Source: Lachnospiraceae bacterium
GTDB lineage: Bacteria; Bacillota; Clostridia; Lachnospirales; Lachnospiraceae
Direction of reading: 5' to 3'
NCBI GenBank assembly: GCA_021200345.1
Contig: JAJQGR010000054.1
Span: 1 to 11,763, forward strand
DNA: 11,763 nt
Shown piece after piece: positions 4,905 to 11,763 of the stretch (position 1 is the stretch's first letter; every line of letters starts with the position of its first letter). Both the position numbers and the translations under genes were made by a program. The notes under the pieces were generated by a model. That model was not told the DNA's origin. It did no database searches and saw nothing but the letters and a program-made list of their open reading frames with translations.

Positions 4905-7121
4905 ATGGATAAAAACAATCTTGATGAATATAACAATAATCAAAATAAGCCTGGCGATCAGGGAAACAGCAATAACGGCAAGGGAGGTTCCGGCGGCAAC
5001 AACAACCGCCCGAACATCATTGCGTTTGTAGTTACGACGGTTGTATGTATTATACTGCTGTTAAGTATGTCCAATATGCTGACGGGCAACACCCAGGAGG
5101 AAATTACTTACAGTGAATTCCTGGAACTGCTGGAAGAGGATCAGATTGAGCTGGTGCAGGTCAGTGATTCCGTGATCTATATGCAGCTGAAAGACGAGGA
5201 TGAGTCATTGAACCCGCTGGAGGCATATTACGCCCAGTCCAGCCAGAAGGTTTATAAGACTGCCATGATGGAGGATTATGATACGCTGTCGGCCAGACTC
5301 ATTGAGGCGGGTGTAAACTACACGGGCACCATCCCCAGTACCTCAGGTACCATCCTTACCATGCTGCTTTCTTATGTGCTGCCGTTAGTGCTTGTCTGGG
5401 GCGCTTTCTACTTTATCATGCGCAGAATGGGCGGCGGCGGACACGGCGGCGGACTTTTCAGCATGGGCAAAAATACCGCCAAGGTATACAATCCGGAAAA
5501 CACGTCGGTGACGTTTGCGGATGTGGCCGGCGAAGACGAGGCCAAAGAATCTCTGGTGGAGGTGGTGGATTTTCTTCATAATCCCGCCAAATATTCCGGC
5601 ATTGGTGCCCGTCTGCCCAAGGGAGCCTTACTGGTGGGGCCTCCCGGAACAGGAAAAACACTTCTCGCCAAGGCAGTTGCCGGTGAGGCCAAGGTGCCGT
5701 TTTTCTCCCTGACCGGTTCGGATTTTGTGGAAATGTATGTAGGCATGGGAGCTTCCCGCGTCAGAAGCCTGTTTGAGGATGCCAATAAAAACGCGCCCTG
5801 CATTATTTTTATCGATGAGATTGACGCCATCGGCCGCAGCCGTGACAGCAGATACGGGGGCGGGGACAGTGAAAGAGAACAGACCTTAAACCAGCTGCTC
5901 TCCGAGATGGACGGCTTTGATTCCAGCAAGGGTATTTTTATTCTGGCGGCTACCAACCGTCCGGAGATTCTGGACAAGGCGCTGCTTCGTCCGGGCCGTC
6001 TGGACAGGCGCATTATTGTGGAGCGCCCGGATCTAAAGGGCCGCGTGGAAATTTTAAAGGTACATGCCAAGGGCGTGAAGCTGGACGAGACGGTGGATTT
6101 AAAGGAAATTGCTCTGGCCACCAGCGGCGCCGTGGGTTCGGATCTGGCCAATATGATCAACGAGGCCGCCATCAACGCGGTGAAGGAAGGCCGGGAGTTT
6201 GTCAGCCAGAAAGACCTGTTCGGTGCGGTGGAGCAGGTGCTGGTAGGCAAGGAAAAGAAAGACCGTATCATGAGTCAGGAGGAGCGCAGAATCGTTTCCT
6301 ATCATGAAGTGGGGCATGCGCTGATTACCGCCCTGCAGAAAAACAGCGAACCGGTGCAGAAGATTACCATTGTGCCCAGAACCATGGGCGCGCTGGGTTA
6401 TGTGATGCAGGTGCCGGAGGAGGAGAAGTATCTGAACTCCAAAGAAGAGCTTTGCGACAGACTGGTGGAGCTTTTGGGCGGCCGCGCCGCGGAGGAGCTG
6501 GTGTTCCACAGCGTGACGACCGGCGCTTCCAACGATATTGAGAAGGCAACAGAGATTGCCCGTTCCATGATTACCCAGTACGGGATGAGCGACCGCTTCG
6601 GGCTGATGTGTCTGGAAACAGTGGAGAGCCAGTATCTGAGCGGCAATAAGCGCCTGATGTGCGCGGATTCCACTGCCGCGATGGTGGATGATGAGGTGAT
6701 GAAGCTCTTAAAGGAGAGCTATCAGAAAGCCCTGGATCTTCTGAAGGATAATCGGGAGGTCATGGACAGACTGGCAGAGTTCCTGATAGAGAAAGAGACG
6801 ATTACCGGCAAGGAATTTATGAAGATCTTCCGGGAACTGAAGGGGATTCCGGAACCGGAAGAGACGGAGGAGGAAAAGACGAACCGGCTGTCAGAGAAGA
6901 CTTATGGAAGTCAGGCGGACAGCGCGGGGCCGTCTGTGACAGAGCAGGAGGATCAGAAATCCCCGGATGCTTCAACTGATGATCCGGCAAAGGAGGAGAA
7001 CAGTTTCCGAAAGACGCTGGATCAGCAGACCCTGCGCCAGCTGAGAGACGCGGAGGAAGAAAACTCTTCCGGCAGAGGCCGGTTTTCCGGAGCCGACTAT
7101 AAAGATCAGGAGGAATCCTGA
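4905..7121 (+). CDS. ftsH: ATP-dependent zinc metalloprotease FtsH
   Basis: FtsH is a membrane-bound hexameric AAA+ protease that extracts and degrades misfolded or short-lived membrane and cytosolic proteins. This 738-residue protein has an Asn/Gly-rich N-terminus (1-36), a first membrane helix (about 38-58), an extracytoplasmic domain (about 60-147), a second helix (about 148-172) and a Gly-rich hinge. The AAA domain has Walker A GPPGTGKT (245-252), pore motif FVEMYVG (274-280), Walker B IIFIDEID (300-307) and the second region of homology (351-369). The protease domain has the zinc site HEVGH (467-471) and the third ligand D544 in ASNDIEKAT. The tail after about 647 is acidic and low complexity. 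Position 469 is Val and pore position 278 is Tyr, where the commoner family forms have Ala and Phe. It has its own predicted promoter and lies 51 bp upstream of the uvrC start. Confidence 0.97.
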   Translation: MDKNNLDEYNNNQNKPGDQGNSNNGKGGSGGNNNRPNIIAFVVTTVVCIILLLSMSNMLTGNTQEEITYSEFLELLEEDQIELVQVSDSVIYMQLKDEDESLNPLEAYYAQSSQKVYKTAMMEDYDTLSARLIEAGVNYTGTIPSTSGTILTMLLSYVLPLVLVWGAFYFIMRRMGGGGHGGGLFSMGKNTAKVYNPENTSVTFADVAGEDEAKESLVEVVDFLHNPAKYSGIGARLPKGALLVGPPGTGKTLLAKAVAGEAKVPFFSLTGSDFVEMYVGMGASRVRSLFEDANKNAPCIIFIDEIDAIGRSRDSRYGGGDSEREQTLNQLLSEMDGFDSSKGIFILAATNRPEILDKALLRPGRLDRRIIVERPDLKGRVEILKVHAKGVKLDETVDLKEIALATSGAVGSDLANMINEAAINAVKEGREFVSQKDLFGAVEQVLVGKEKKDRIMSQEERRIVSYHEVGHALITALQKNSEPVQKITIVPRTMGALGYVMQVPEEEKYLNSKEELCDRLVELLGGRAAEELVFHSVTTGASNDIEKATEIARSMITQYGMSDRFGLMCLETVESQYLSGNKRLMCADSTAAMVDDEVMKLLKESYQKALDLLKDNREVMDRLAEFLIEKETITGKEFMKIFRELKGIPEPEETEEEKTNRLSEKTYGSQADSAGPSVTEQEDQKSPDASTDDPAKEENSFRKTLDQQTLRQLRDAEEENSSGRGRFSGADYKDQEES

Positions 7122-7123
7122 TC

Positions 7124-7246
7124 ATGGACGTTATTGCGGCCATTTATCAATCCGCAGGAGGGAATCTTGCAGATGTTTCAACTGGAGGAGGAATTAAAGA
7201 AGCTGCCAAAGAAGCCTGGCGTGTACCTGATGCACGACCAGGCTGA
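7124..7246 (+). CDS. Possible 40-codon ORF at the ftsH/uvrC junction
   Basis: An ATG at 7124, two bases after the ftsH stop, follows AGGAGG at 7108-7113 with 10-nt spacing. The frame runs 40 codons to TGA at 7244-7246 and overlaps the start of uvrC in another frame. The peptide begins MDVIAAIYQSAGG and resembles nothing I know. It could be a translated coupling peptide whose ribosomes pass over the uvrC start, or chance. Its 3' part is constrained by the uvrC reading frame, so protein-level conservation would be hard to judge there. Treat it as speculative. Confidence 0.2.
   Translation: MDVIAAIYQSAGGNLADVSTGGGIKEAAKEAWRVPDARPG
7156..7175 (+). promoter_or_regulatory. Ribosome site that sets the uvrC start
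   Basis: AGGAGGG at 7156-7162 sits 10 nt before ATG at 7173. The longer in-frame TTG at 7134 lacks a comparably spaced site, and the extra 13 residues do not look like UvrC, whose usual N-terminus matches FQLEEELKKLPKKPGVYLM. Confidence 0.8.
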
Positions 7247-9086
7247 TACTGTTATATATGTAGGAAAGGCGGTCAATCTCCATAATCGGGTGCGGAGCTA
7301 TTTCCGCAAAAATATCGGGCGCGGTCCCTGGATTGACAGAATGGTCAGTCAGATCGCCCGCTTTGAGTATATCGTGACGGATTCTGAGCTGGAAGCTCTT
7401 GTGCTGGAAAATAATCTGATCAAGGAGTACAGCCCCAAATATAATACATTATTAAAAGATGGAAAGACCTATCCATACATTAAGGTGACGGTAGGGGAAC
7501 CTTATCCCAGAGTACTTTTTTCCAGAAAGCTTCAGAAAGATAAATCCCGCTACTTTGGTCCTTATTCCAGTGCGGCGGCAGTGAAGGATACCATTGAACT
7601 GATCAATAAGCTTTTCGGCCTTCGCAGCTGCAACAGAAATCTGCCCAAAGAGATCGGGCAGGAGAGAGCCTGCTTAAACCACCATATAGGTCAGTGCGCC
7701 GCCCCCTGCCAGGGCTATATTTCCAGAGAAGAATATGGGCAGAGGGTTCGTAAGGCATTGGCGTTTCTCAACGGAGATCATCAGGCGGTGATGGAAGAGC
7801 TTTCGCAGAAAATGCTGGATGCCAGCGAGCGGATGGAGTTTGAGGAAGCGGCCCGTTACCGGGACCTGATGTCCAGCGTGCAGGCGGTCAGTGAAAAGCA
7901 GAAGATTACTGACAGCGGTCAGGAGGATAAGGATATCATTGCCCTTGCCAGGGATGAGTCCGACTGCGTGATACAGGTGTTTTTTGTGCGCGGCGGCAGA
8001 ATGATCGGCAGGGAGCATTATTATATGACAAAAATCGGGAATCGGCCAAAAGAAGAGCTCCTTCGGGAATTTATTTTACAGTTTTACGGAGGGACACCCT
8101 TTATCCCCAAGGAACTGATGGTAGAATGCGATTTTGAGGAGCGGGAGCTTTTAGAACAGTGGCTGACCAGTCTTCGGGGAGCCAGGGTTTCTATCCGGGT
8201 TCCCATCAAGGGAAGCAAAGAAAAGCTGGTGGAGCTGGCCCACAATAACGCTTTCATGGTGCTGACCAGGGACCGGGAAAAGCTGAAAAGAGAGGAAGGC
8301 CGCACCATTGGGGCGGTGAGAGAGATACAGACCCTTCTGGGACTTGAAAAGCTGAACCGCATGGAAGCTTTTGATATTTCCAATACCAACGGCTTTGAAA
8401 ATGTAGGCTCCATGGTCGTCTATGAAAAAGGAAAGCCCAAGAAAAGCGATTATCGAAAGTTTCGGATGAGGACAGTTACCGGACCGGATGATTACGCCTG
8501 CATGCGGGAGGTGCTGACCAGACGTTTTACACATGGGATTGAAGAGACCAGGCAGATGAAGGAAAAGGATGCGGATACAGAGTTTGGAAGCTTTACGAAA
8601 TTCCCGGATCTGCTGCTGATGGATGGTGGAAAAGGGCAGGTGAATATTGCTCTTGAGGTATTGGATGAGCTGCATCTGGATATTCCGGTGTGCGGTATGG
8701 TAAAGGATGATTTCCATCGTACCAGGGGGCTGTATTATCACAATGAGGAGCTGCCTGTGGATACCCGTTCTGAAGGGTTTATGCTGATCACGAGGATTCA
8801 GGATGAAGCCCATCGCTTTGCCATTGAGTATCATAAAAGCCTGCGCCAGAAAGACCAGGTAAAGAGCCTGCTGGACGACATCCCGGGGGTAGGACCGGCC
8901 AGAAGGAAAGCGCTGATGCGGCATTTTAATTCTATTGCTGAGATTCGGGACGCCAGTCTGGAGGAGTTGGCGGCAGTGCCGGAAATTCCCTATCATGAAG
9001 CAAGAAAAATCCGGGAGTTTTTTGAAGCGCAGAATCACGGGACACGGGAGCTGGAAACAGGGGAGCAGAATCAGAAAAGGAAGTAG
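7173..9086 (+). CDS. uvrC: UvrABC system protein C (excision nuclease subunit)
   Basis: UvrC makes both incisions in nucleotide excision repair after UvrA and UvrB mark the lesion. The 637-residue protein has all expected parts. The N-terminal GIY-YIG nuclease (about 12-90) has GVYLM, VIYVGKA and catalytic-type E80 in VLENNLIK. A cysteine cluster C153, C167, C175, C179 matches the spacing of the [4Fe-4S] ligands reported for E. coli UvrC. A UVR motif for UvrB contact lies at about 206-241. The RNase H-like endonuclease has D401 (FDISNTNG), D484 (LLMDGGKGQ) and H547 (DEAHRFA). Helix-hairpin-helix DNA-binding repeats lie at about 562-620 (DDIPGVGPARRKALMRHF). It follows ftsH closely and precedes hprK by 27 bp, so read-through from the ftsH promoter is likely. 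No truncation or frameshift is seen. Confidence 0.97.
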   Translation: MFQLEEELKKLPKKPGVYLMHDQADTVIYVGKAVNLHNRVRSYFRKNIGRGPWIDRMVSQIARFEYIVTDSELEALVLENNLIKEYSPKYNTLLKDGKTYPYIKVTVGEPYPRVLFSRKLQKDKSRYFGPYSSAAAVKDTIELINKLFGLRSCNRNLPKEIGQERACLNHHIGQCAAPCQGYISREEYGQRVRKALAFLNGDHQAVMEELSQKMLDASERMEFEEAARYRDLMSSVQAVSEKQKITDSGQEDKDIIALARDESDCVIQVFFVRGGRMIGREHYYMTKIGNRPKEELLREFILQFYGGTPFIPKELMVECDFEERELLEQWLTSLRGARVSIRVPIKGSKEKLVELAHNNAFMVLTRDREKLKREEGRTIGAVREIQTLLGLEKLNRMEAFDISNTNGFENVGSMVVYEKGKPKKSDYRKFRMRTVTGPDDYACMREVLTRRFTHGIEETRQMKEKDADTEFGSFTKFPDLLLMDGGKGQVNIALEVLDELHLDIPVCGMVKDDFHRTRGLYYHNEELPVDTRSEGFMLITRIQDEAHRFAIEYHKSLRQKDQVKSLLDDIPGVGPARRKALMRHFNSIAEIRDASLEELAAVPEIPYHEARKIREFFEAQNHGTRELETGEQNQKRK

Positions 9087-9113
9087 AGCATACCAAAATA
9101 CAGGAGGATTTCT

Positions 9114-10055
9114 ATGGGGAACGGGGTATATTTAAAGGAACTGGTGAAGGATCTGGATATCAAAAGCCTGATTCCGGAAATTGATTTCAACAAGCGCAAA
9201 ATTTACGAAGCGGACGTCAACCGTACCGCGTTGCCGCTGGCGGGGTATTTTGATTATTTTGACGGAAATCGCTTACAGATTATCGGTCTGGTGGAGGCCA
9301 GCTATCTGCTGCAGCTTTCTGAGGAGAAAAAGGAGGAAGTCTACAGCAAGCTGATGTCCTATCACGAGATCCCTGCTATTGTATTCTGCAGAGGGCTGGA
9401 GCCGGATGAGCTCTTTTTACAGAAGGCTCTGGAAAACGGAATTCCGGTGTTTACTTCCGATAAGACGACTTCTCATTTTACCGCTGAAGCCATCCGGTGG
9501 CTGGGCTACAAACTGGCCCCGGTGATCCGGATTCACGGAGTGCTGGTGGATGTATACGGTGAAGGCGTTCTGATCACGGGCAACAGCGGCATCGGCAAAT
9601 CGGAAACGGCGTTGGAGCTGGTAAAGCGCGGGCACCGTCTGGTCAGCGACGACGCTGTGGAAATCCGCAAGATCAGCGACACCTCTCTGATCGGCAGCGC
9701 GCCGGATGTCACCAAGCACTTTATTGAGCTTCGCGGGATTGGTATTGTGGATATCAAGGAAATGTTCGGCGTATCCAGCGTCCGGGAAAGCCACGAGATC
9801 AATCTGGTCATCAACCTGGAGGAGTGGGACAGGGAGCGGGAATATGACCGCATTGGTCTGGAAGAGCAGTATACGGAATACCTGGGAAATAAGATCGTAA
9901 GCCACACCATTCCCATCCGCCCGGGCAGGAATCTGGCCATGATCGTGGAGAGCGCGGCCATCAATTACCGTGAAAAGCAGATGGGCTATAACGCGGCGAA
10001 AGAGCTGTACAGGCGTCTGCAGGAGTCCATGACCCATCGAAATGATGAAGACTGA
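9114..10055 (+). CDS. hprK: HPr kinase/phosphorylase
   Basis: HprK phosphorylates and dephosphorylates Ser46 of HPr, the phosphocarrier of the sugar PTS, and so controls CcpA-mediated catabolite repression in Firmicutes. The 313-residue protein has the family's N-terminal domain (about 1-130) and C-terminal catalytic domain. The latter has H141 (RIHGVLVD), the P-loop GNSGIGKSE (156-164), D179-D180 (LVSDDAVEI), the signature IELRGIGIVDIKEMFG (204-219) and IPIRPGRNLA (267-276). All motifs needed for activity are present. The ATG at 9114 follows AGGAGGA (9102-9108) with 5-nt spacing. It lies between uvrC and the glucokinase with no terminator, an arrangement that places catabolite control next to glucose phosphorylation. 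Confidence 0.97.
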   Translation: MGNGVYLKELVKDLDIKSLIPEIDFNKRKIYEADVNRTALPLAGYFDYFDGNRLQIIGLVEASYLLQLSEEKKEEVYSKLMSYHEIPAIVFCRGLEPDELFLQKALENGIPVFTSDKTTSHFTAEAIRWLGYKLAPVIRIHGVLVDVYGEGVLITGNSGIGKSETALELVKRGHRLVSDDAVEIRKISDTSLIGSAPDVTKHFIELRGIGIVDIKEMFGVSSVRESHEINLVINLEEWDREREYDRIGLEEQYTEYLGNKIVSHTIPIRPGRNLAMIVESAAINYREKQMGYNAAKELYRRLQESMTHRNDED

Positions 10056-10094
10056 GACACAGCAGCACAGAAACCGTGAAATATATATTACGAA

Positions 10095-10111
10095 TGGAGG
10101 AACATAAAATG
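10095..10111 (+). promoter_or_regulatory. Ribosome site that sets the glucokinase start
   Basis: TGGAGG at 10095-10100 lies 8 nt before ATG at 10109. The longer in-frame GTG at 10076 would add 11 residues before the typical ROK N-terminus (KIVFGVDIGGTT) and would place this ribosome site inside the coding sequence, so 10109 is preferred. Confidence 0.85.
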
Positions 10112-11047
10112 GGTAAAATCGTATTTGGGGTAGACATTGGGGGCACTACCGTAAAGCTGGGGATGTTTGACGACCAGGGCACGGTACTGGAAAAATGGGA
10201 GATTCCCACCAGAACAGAGGATCACGGGAACCTGATCCTGAAAGATATTGCGCAAAGCGTTGAGGCAAAAATTGCCGAAAGCGGTTATGCCAGGGAGGAC
10301 GTGCTGGGGATCGGCGTGGGAGCGCCGGGGCCGGTGGACGCGAAAGGAAATATTGCCGGAGCGGTGAATCTTGGCTGGGGAGCTTTCAATATTCCGCAGA
10401 CCCTTGAAGCCTTAGCGGGAGTACCTGTGAAGGCCGGGAATGACGCCAATGTGGCGGCGCTGGGAGAAATGTGGAAAGGCGGAGGCCAGGGCTGCCTGGA
10501 TGTGGTGGCGGTGACGCTGGGAACCGGCGTGGGCGGCGGCATTATTGTGAACGGATCTCTGGTATCCGGCTATAGCGGCGCAGGCGGAGAGATCGGGCAT
10601 ATGCTGGTGGAAGAAACGGAAAGTGAATCCTGCAACTGCGGCCTGCGGGGCTGTCTTGAACAGTATGCCTCCGCCACGGGCGTAGTCAGACTGGCGAAAA
10701 AATGTCTTGCCGGTAGTCAGGAATCCAGCAGCTTAAGGTCGCTGGATGAGTTGACCTGCAAGGATGTCTGGGACGCTGTGAAAGCGGGCGACGCTGTTGC
10801 CGCTCAGGTAGCGGAGCGCTTTGGCTATTATCTTGGCAAGGGACTGGCAGCTGTAGCCTGCGTGACGAACCCTGAGGCGTTTGTCGTTGGCGGCGGTGTC
10901 AGCAAGGCGGGAGAGATTCTTTTTGACTATATTGTGCCCCAGTATCGGAAGTACGCTTTCGCGGGCTGCAGAAACGCCAGATTTCTTCTTGCCAGGCTGG
11001 GCAACGACGCAGGGATCTATGGCGCGGCGAAGCTGATATTGCAGTAA
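10109..11047 (+). CDS. glcK: ROK-family glucokinase
   Basis: This 312-residue protein is a ROK-family sugar kinase, most likely glucokinase (ATP plus glucose to glucose 6-phosphate). It has the phosphate-binding loop DIGGTTVKLG (9-18), the catalytic aspartate D112 in GNDANVAALGE, the second phosphate motif GTGVGGG (138-144), E161 and H164 in EIGHM, and the ROK zinc site completed by C175, C177 and C182 (CNCGLRGCLE). There is no N-terminal helix-turn-helix, which argues for a kinase rather than a ROK repressor. It lies 53 bp after hprK and 49 bp before murB. The pairing with hprK makes sense, since glucose entering without PTS needs this kinase and its glycolytic products stimulate HPr kinase activity. 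The exact sugar cannot be proven from sequence; another hexose is the main alternative. Confidence 0.88.
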   Translation: MGKIVFGVDIGGTTVKLGMFDDQGTVLEKWEIPTRTEDHGNLILKDIAQSVEAKIAESGYAREDVLGIGVGAPGPVDAKGNIAGAVNLGWGAFNIPQTLEALAGVPVKAGNDANVAALGEMWKGGGQGCLDVVAVTLGTGVGGGIIVNGSLVSGYSGAGGEIGHMLVEETESESCNCGLRGCLEQYASATGVVRLAKKCLAGSQESSSLRSLDELTCKDVWDAVKAGDAVAAQVAERFGYYLGKGLAAVACVTNPEAFVVGGGVSKAGEILFDYIVPQYRKYAFAGCRNARFLLARLGNDAGIYGAAKLILQ

Positions 11048-11096
11048 GCAGCTTCTCTGGAAATTCCCGTGAAGTTTTGAAATATGAGGATGAAAG

Positions 11097-11763
11097 ATGG
11101 ATTGGAAGAAAGCCTTCAGTGAAAAATTTTCGGCACGTATCAGAATTTTGTGGCAGGAGCCGCTCTCAAAACATACCACCTTTAAGATTGGCGGCGCGGC
11201 GGAATGTCTGGCCTATGTGTCAAAACAGGAGGACATTCCAATGATTCTGGATTTTTGCAATAAAAATCAGGTGGAGTTTCATCTGATGGGCAATGGTTCC
11301 AACCTGTTGATCGATGATCAGGGCGTGCCGGGCATTGTGATGTGTATGGGCGACCCGTTCTCCAGGATCAGTGTTGAGGGCACAAAAATCACGGCACAGG
11401 CCGGGGCTCTCATGAGCAGGGTCGCGAAAAGGGCCTGCGACGAGGGCCTGTCCGGTCTGGAATTTGCCCAGGGAATCCCGGGCTCTGTGGGGGGCGGTGT
11501 GATTATGAATGCCGGCGCCTACGGCGGGGAAATGGGGCAGGTGGTTGCCTGTGTGGAAGCCTATGACCGGGAAGGAAACTTTTTGAGGCTTTCCGGGGAA
11601 GAGCTGGGCTTTGCCTATCGCACCAGCGCACTGAAAGAGCGGGAACTGATCGTGTCTCACGTGATCATGGAGCTTACGCCGGACGACCGGGCGCAGATCA
11701 AATTCCGGATGGCGGAGTATGCCAAGAAACGAAGAGAAAAGCAGCCTTTAGAGTATCCAAGCG
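11097..11763 (+). CDS. murB: UDP-N-acetylenolpyruvoylglucosamine reductase (3' end outside window)
   Basis: MurB reduces UDP-GlcNAc-enolpyruvate to UDP-MurNAc with NADPH and FAD, the second committed step of peptidoglycan synthesis. The first 222 residues are visible. The FAD-binding domain has KHTTFKIGG (25-33), GNGSNLL (65-71) and EFAQGIPGSVGGG (122-134) followed by VIMNAGAYGGE. The substrate domain has YRTS (174-177, R175) and KRREKQPLEYPS (211-222). The window stops just where the family's catalytic serine (in a motif like AGSTFKRP) is expected, so completeness cannot be judged. The layout is of the type II, Firmicutes form. The ATG at 11097 follows GAGGA at 11086-11090 with 6-nt spacing. 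In related genomes rapZ and whiA often follow murB; that is expectation, not seen here. Confidence 0.95.
   Translation, partial: MDWKKAFSEKFSARIRILWQEPLSKHTTFKIGGAAECLAYVSKQEDIPMILDFCNKNQVEFHLMGNGSNLLIDDQGVPGIVMCMGDPFSRISVEGTKITAQAGALMSRVAKRACDEGLSGLEFAQGIPGSVGGGVIMNAGAYGGEMGQVVACVEAYDREGNFLRLSGEELGFAYRTSALKERELIVSHVIMELTPDDRAQIKFRMAEYAKKRREKQPLEYPS

Noticed and set aside
5576..6271. 231-codon minus strand frame opposite ftsH
   Set aside because: Ser/Arg-rich shadow of the conserved AAA domain; no promoter, ribosome site or recognisable motif.
8151..9038. 295-codon minus strand frame opposite uvrC
   Set aside because: Long antisense frame created by codon bias of uvrC; composition is unlike a folded family protein and no ribosome site precedes it.
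9417..10037. 206-codon minus strand frame opposite hprK
   Set aside because: Shadow of hprK with no independent support.

Overview
The window looks like core chromosome of a Clostridia bacterium, most likely a Lachnospiraceae-type gut Firmicute. This rests on gene content and order (uvrC, hprK, ROK glucokinase, murB in one run), strong AGGAGG ribosome sites, AT-rich intergenic DNA beside coding sequence of moderate GC, and the pairing of a DUF5685 protein with an atypical J-domain protein. It is inference from pattern recognition, not a database match. No tRNA, rRNA, insertion sequence, prophage, CRISPR array or attachment site was seen.

Left part (1-2870, + strand). The 3' end of a gene for a membrane-anchored zinc-ribbon protein is followed 11 bp later by a DUF5685 protein. 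That gene overlaps by 8 bp a J-domain/TPR protein with a glycine-rich linker and a Cys/Gly-rich tail. The tight packing suggests one transcript and a shared, uncharacterised task; this is the least understood part of the window. A stand-alone HAD-superfamily hydrolase follows. A hairpin with T-tracts on both sides ends transcription between it and the convergent pyrG.

Middle (2998-4904). pyrG (CTP synthase) lies on the minus strand. It shares a 299-bp AT-rich divergent promoter region with ftsH. That region holds a good candidate sigma-A promoter for ftsH, an extended -10 promoter for pyrG, and three copies of CATAAATC, two of them forming an inverted repeat over the ftsH -35 box.

Right part (4905-11763, + strand). 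ftsH (membrane AAA protease), uvrC (excision nuclease subunit), hprK (HPr kinase/phosphorylase), a ROK-family glucokinase and murB (cut by the window edge) follow with gaps of 27-53 bp and no terminator between them. They are probably a mostly co-transcribed housekeeping run covering proteolysis, DNA repair, carbon catabolite control, glucose phosphorylation and peptidoglycan precursor synthesis. Several likely starts differ from the longest open frame and are settled by Shine-Dalgarno sites: uvrC at 7173 and the glucokinase at 10109. A 40-codon frame with its own AGGAGG site sits at the ftsH/uvrC junction.

Nothing here is a proven new system. The strongest candidates for follow-up are the zinc-ribbon/DUF5685/J-protein cluster and the CATAAATC operator-like array.
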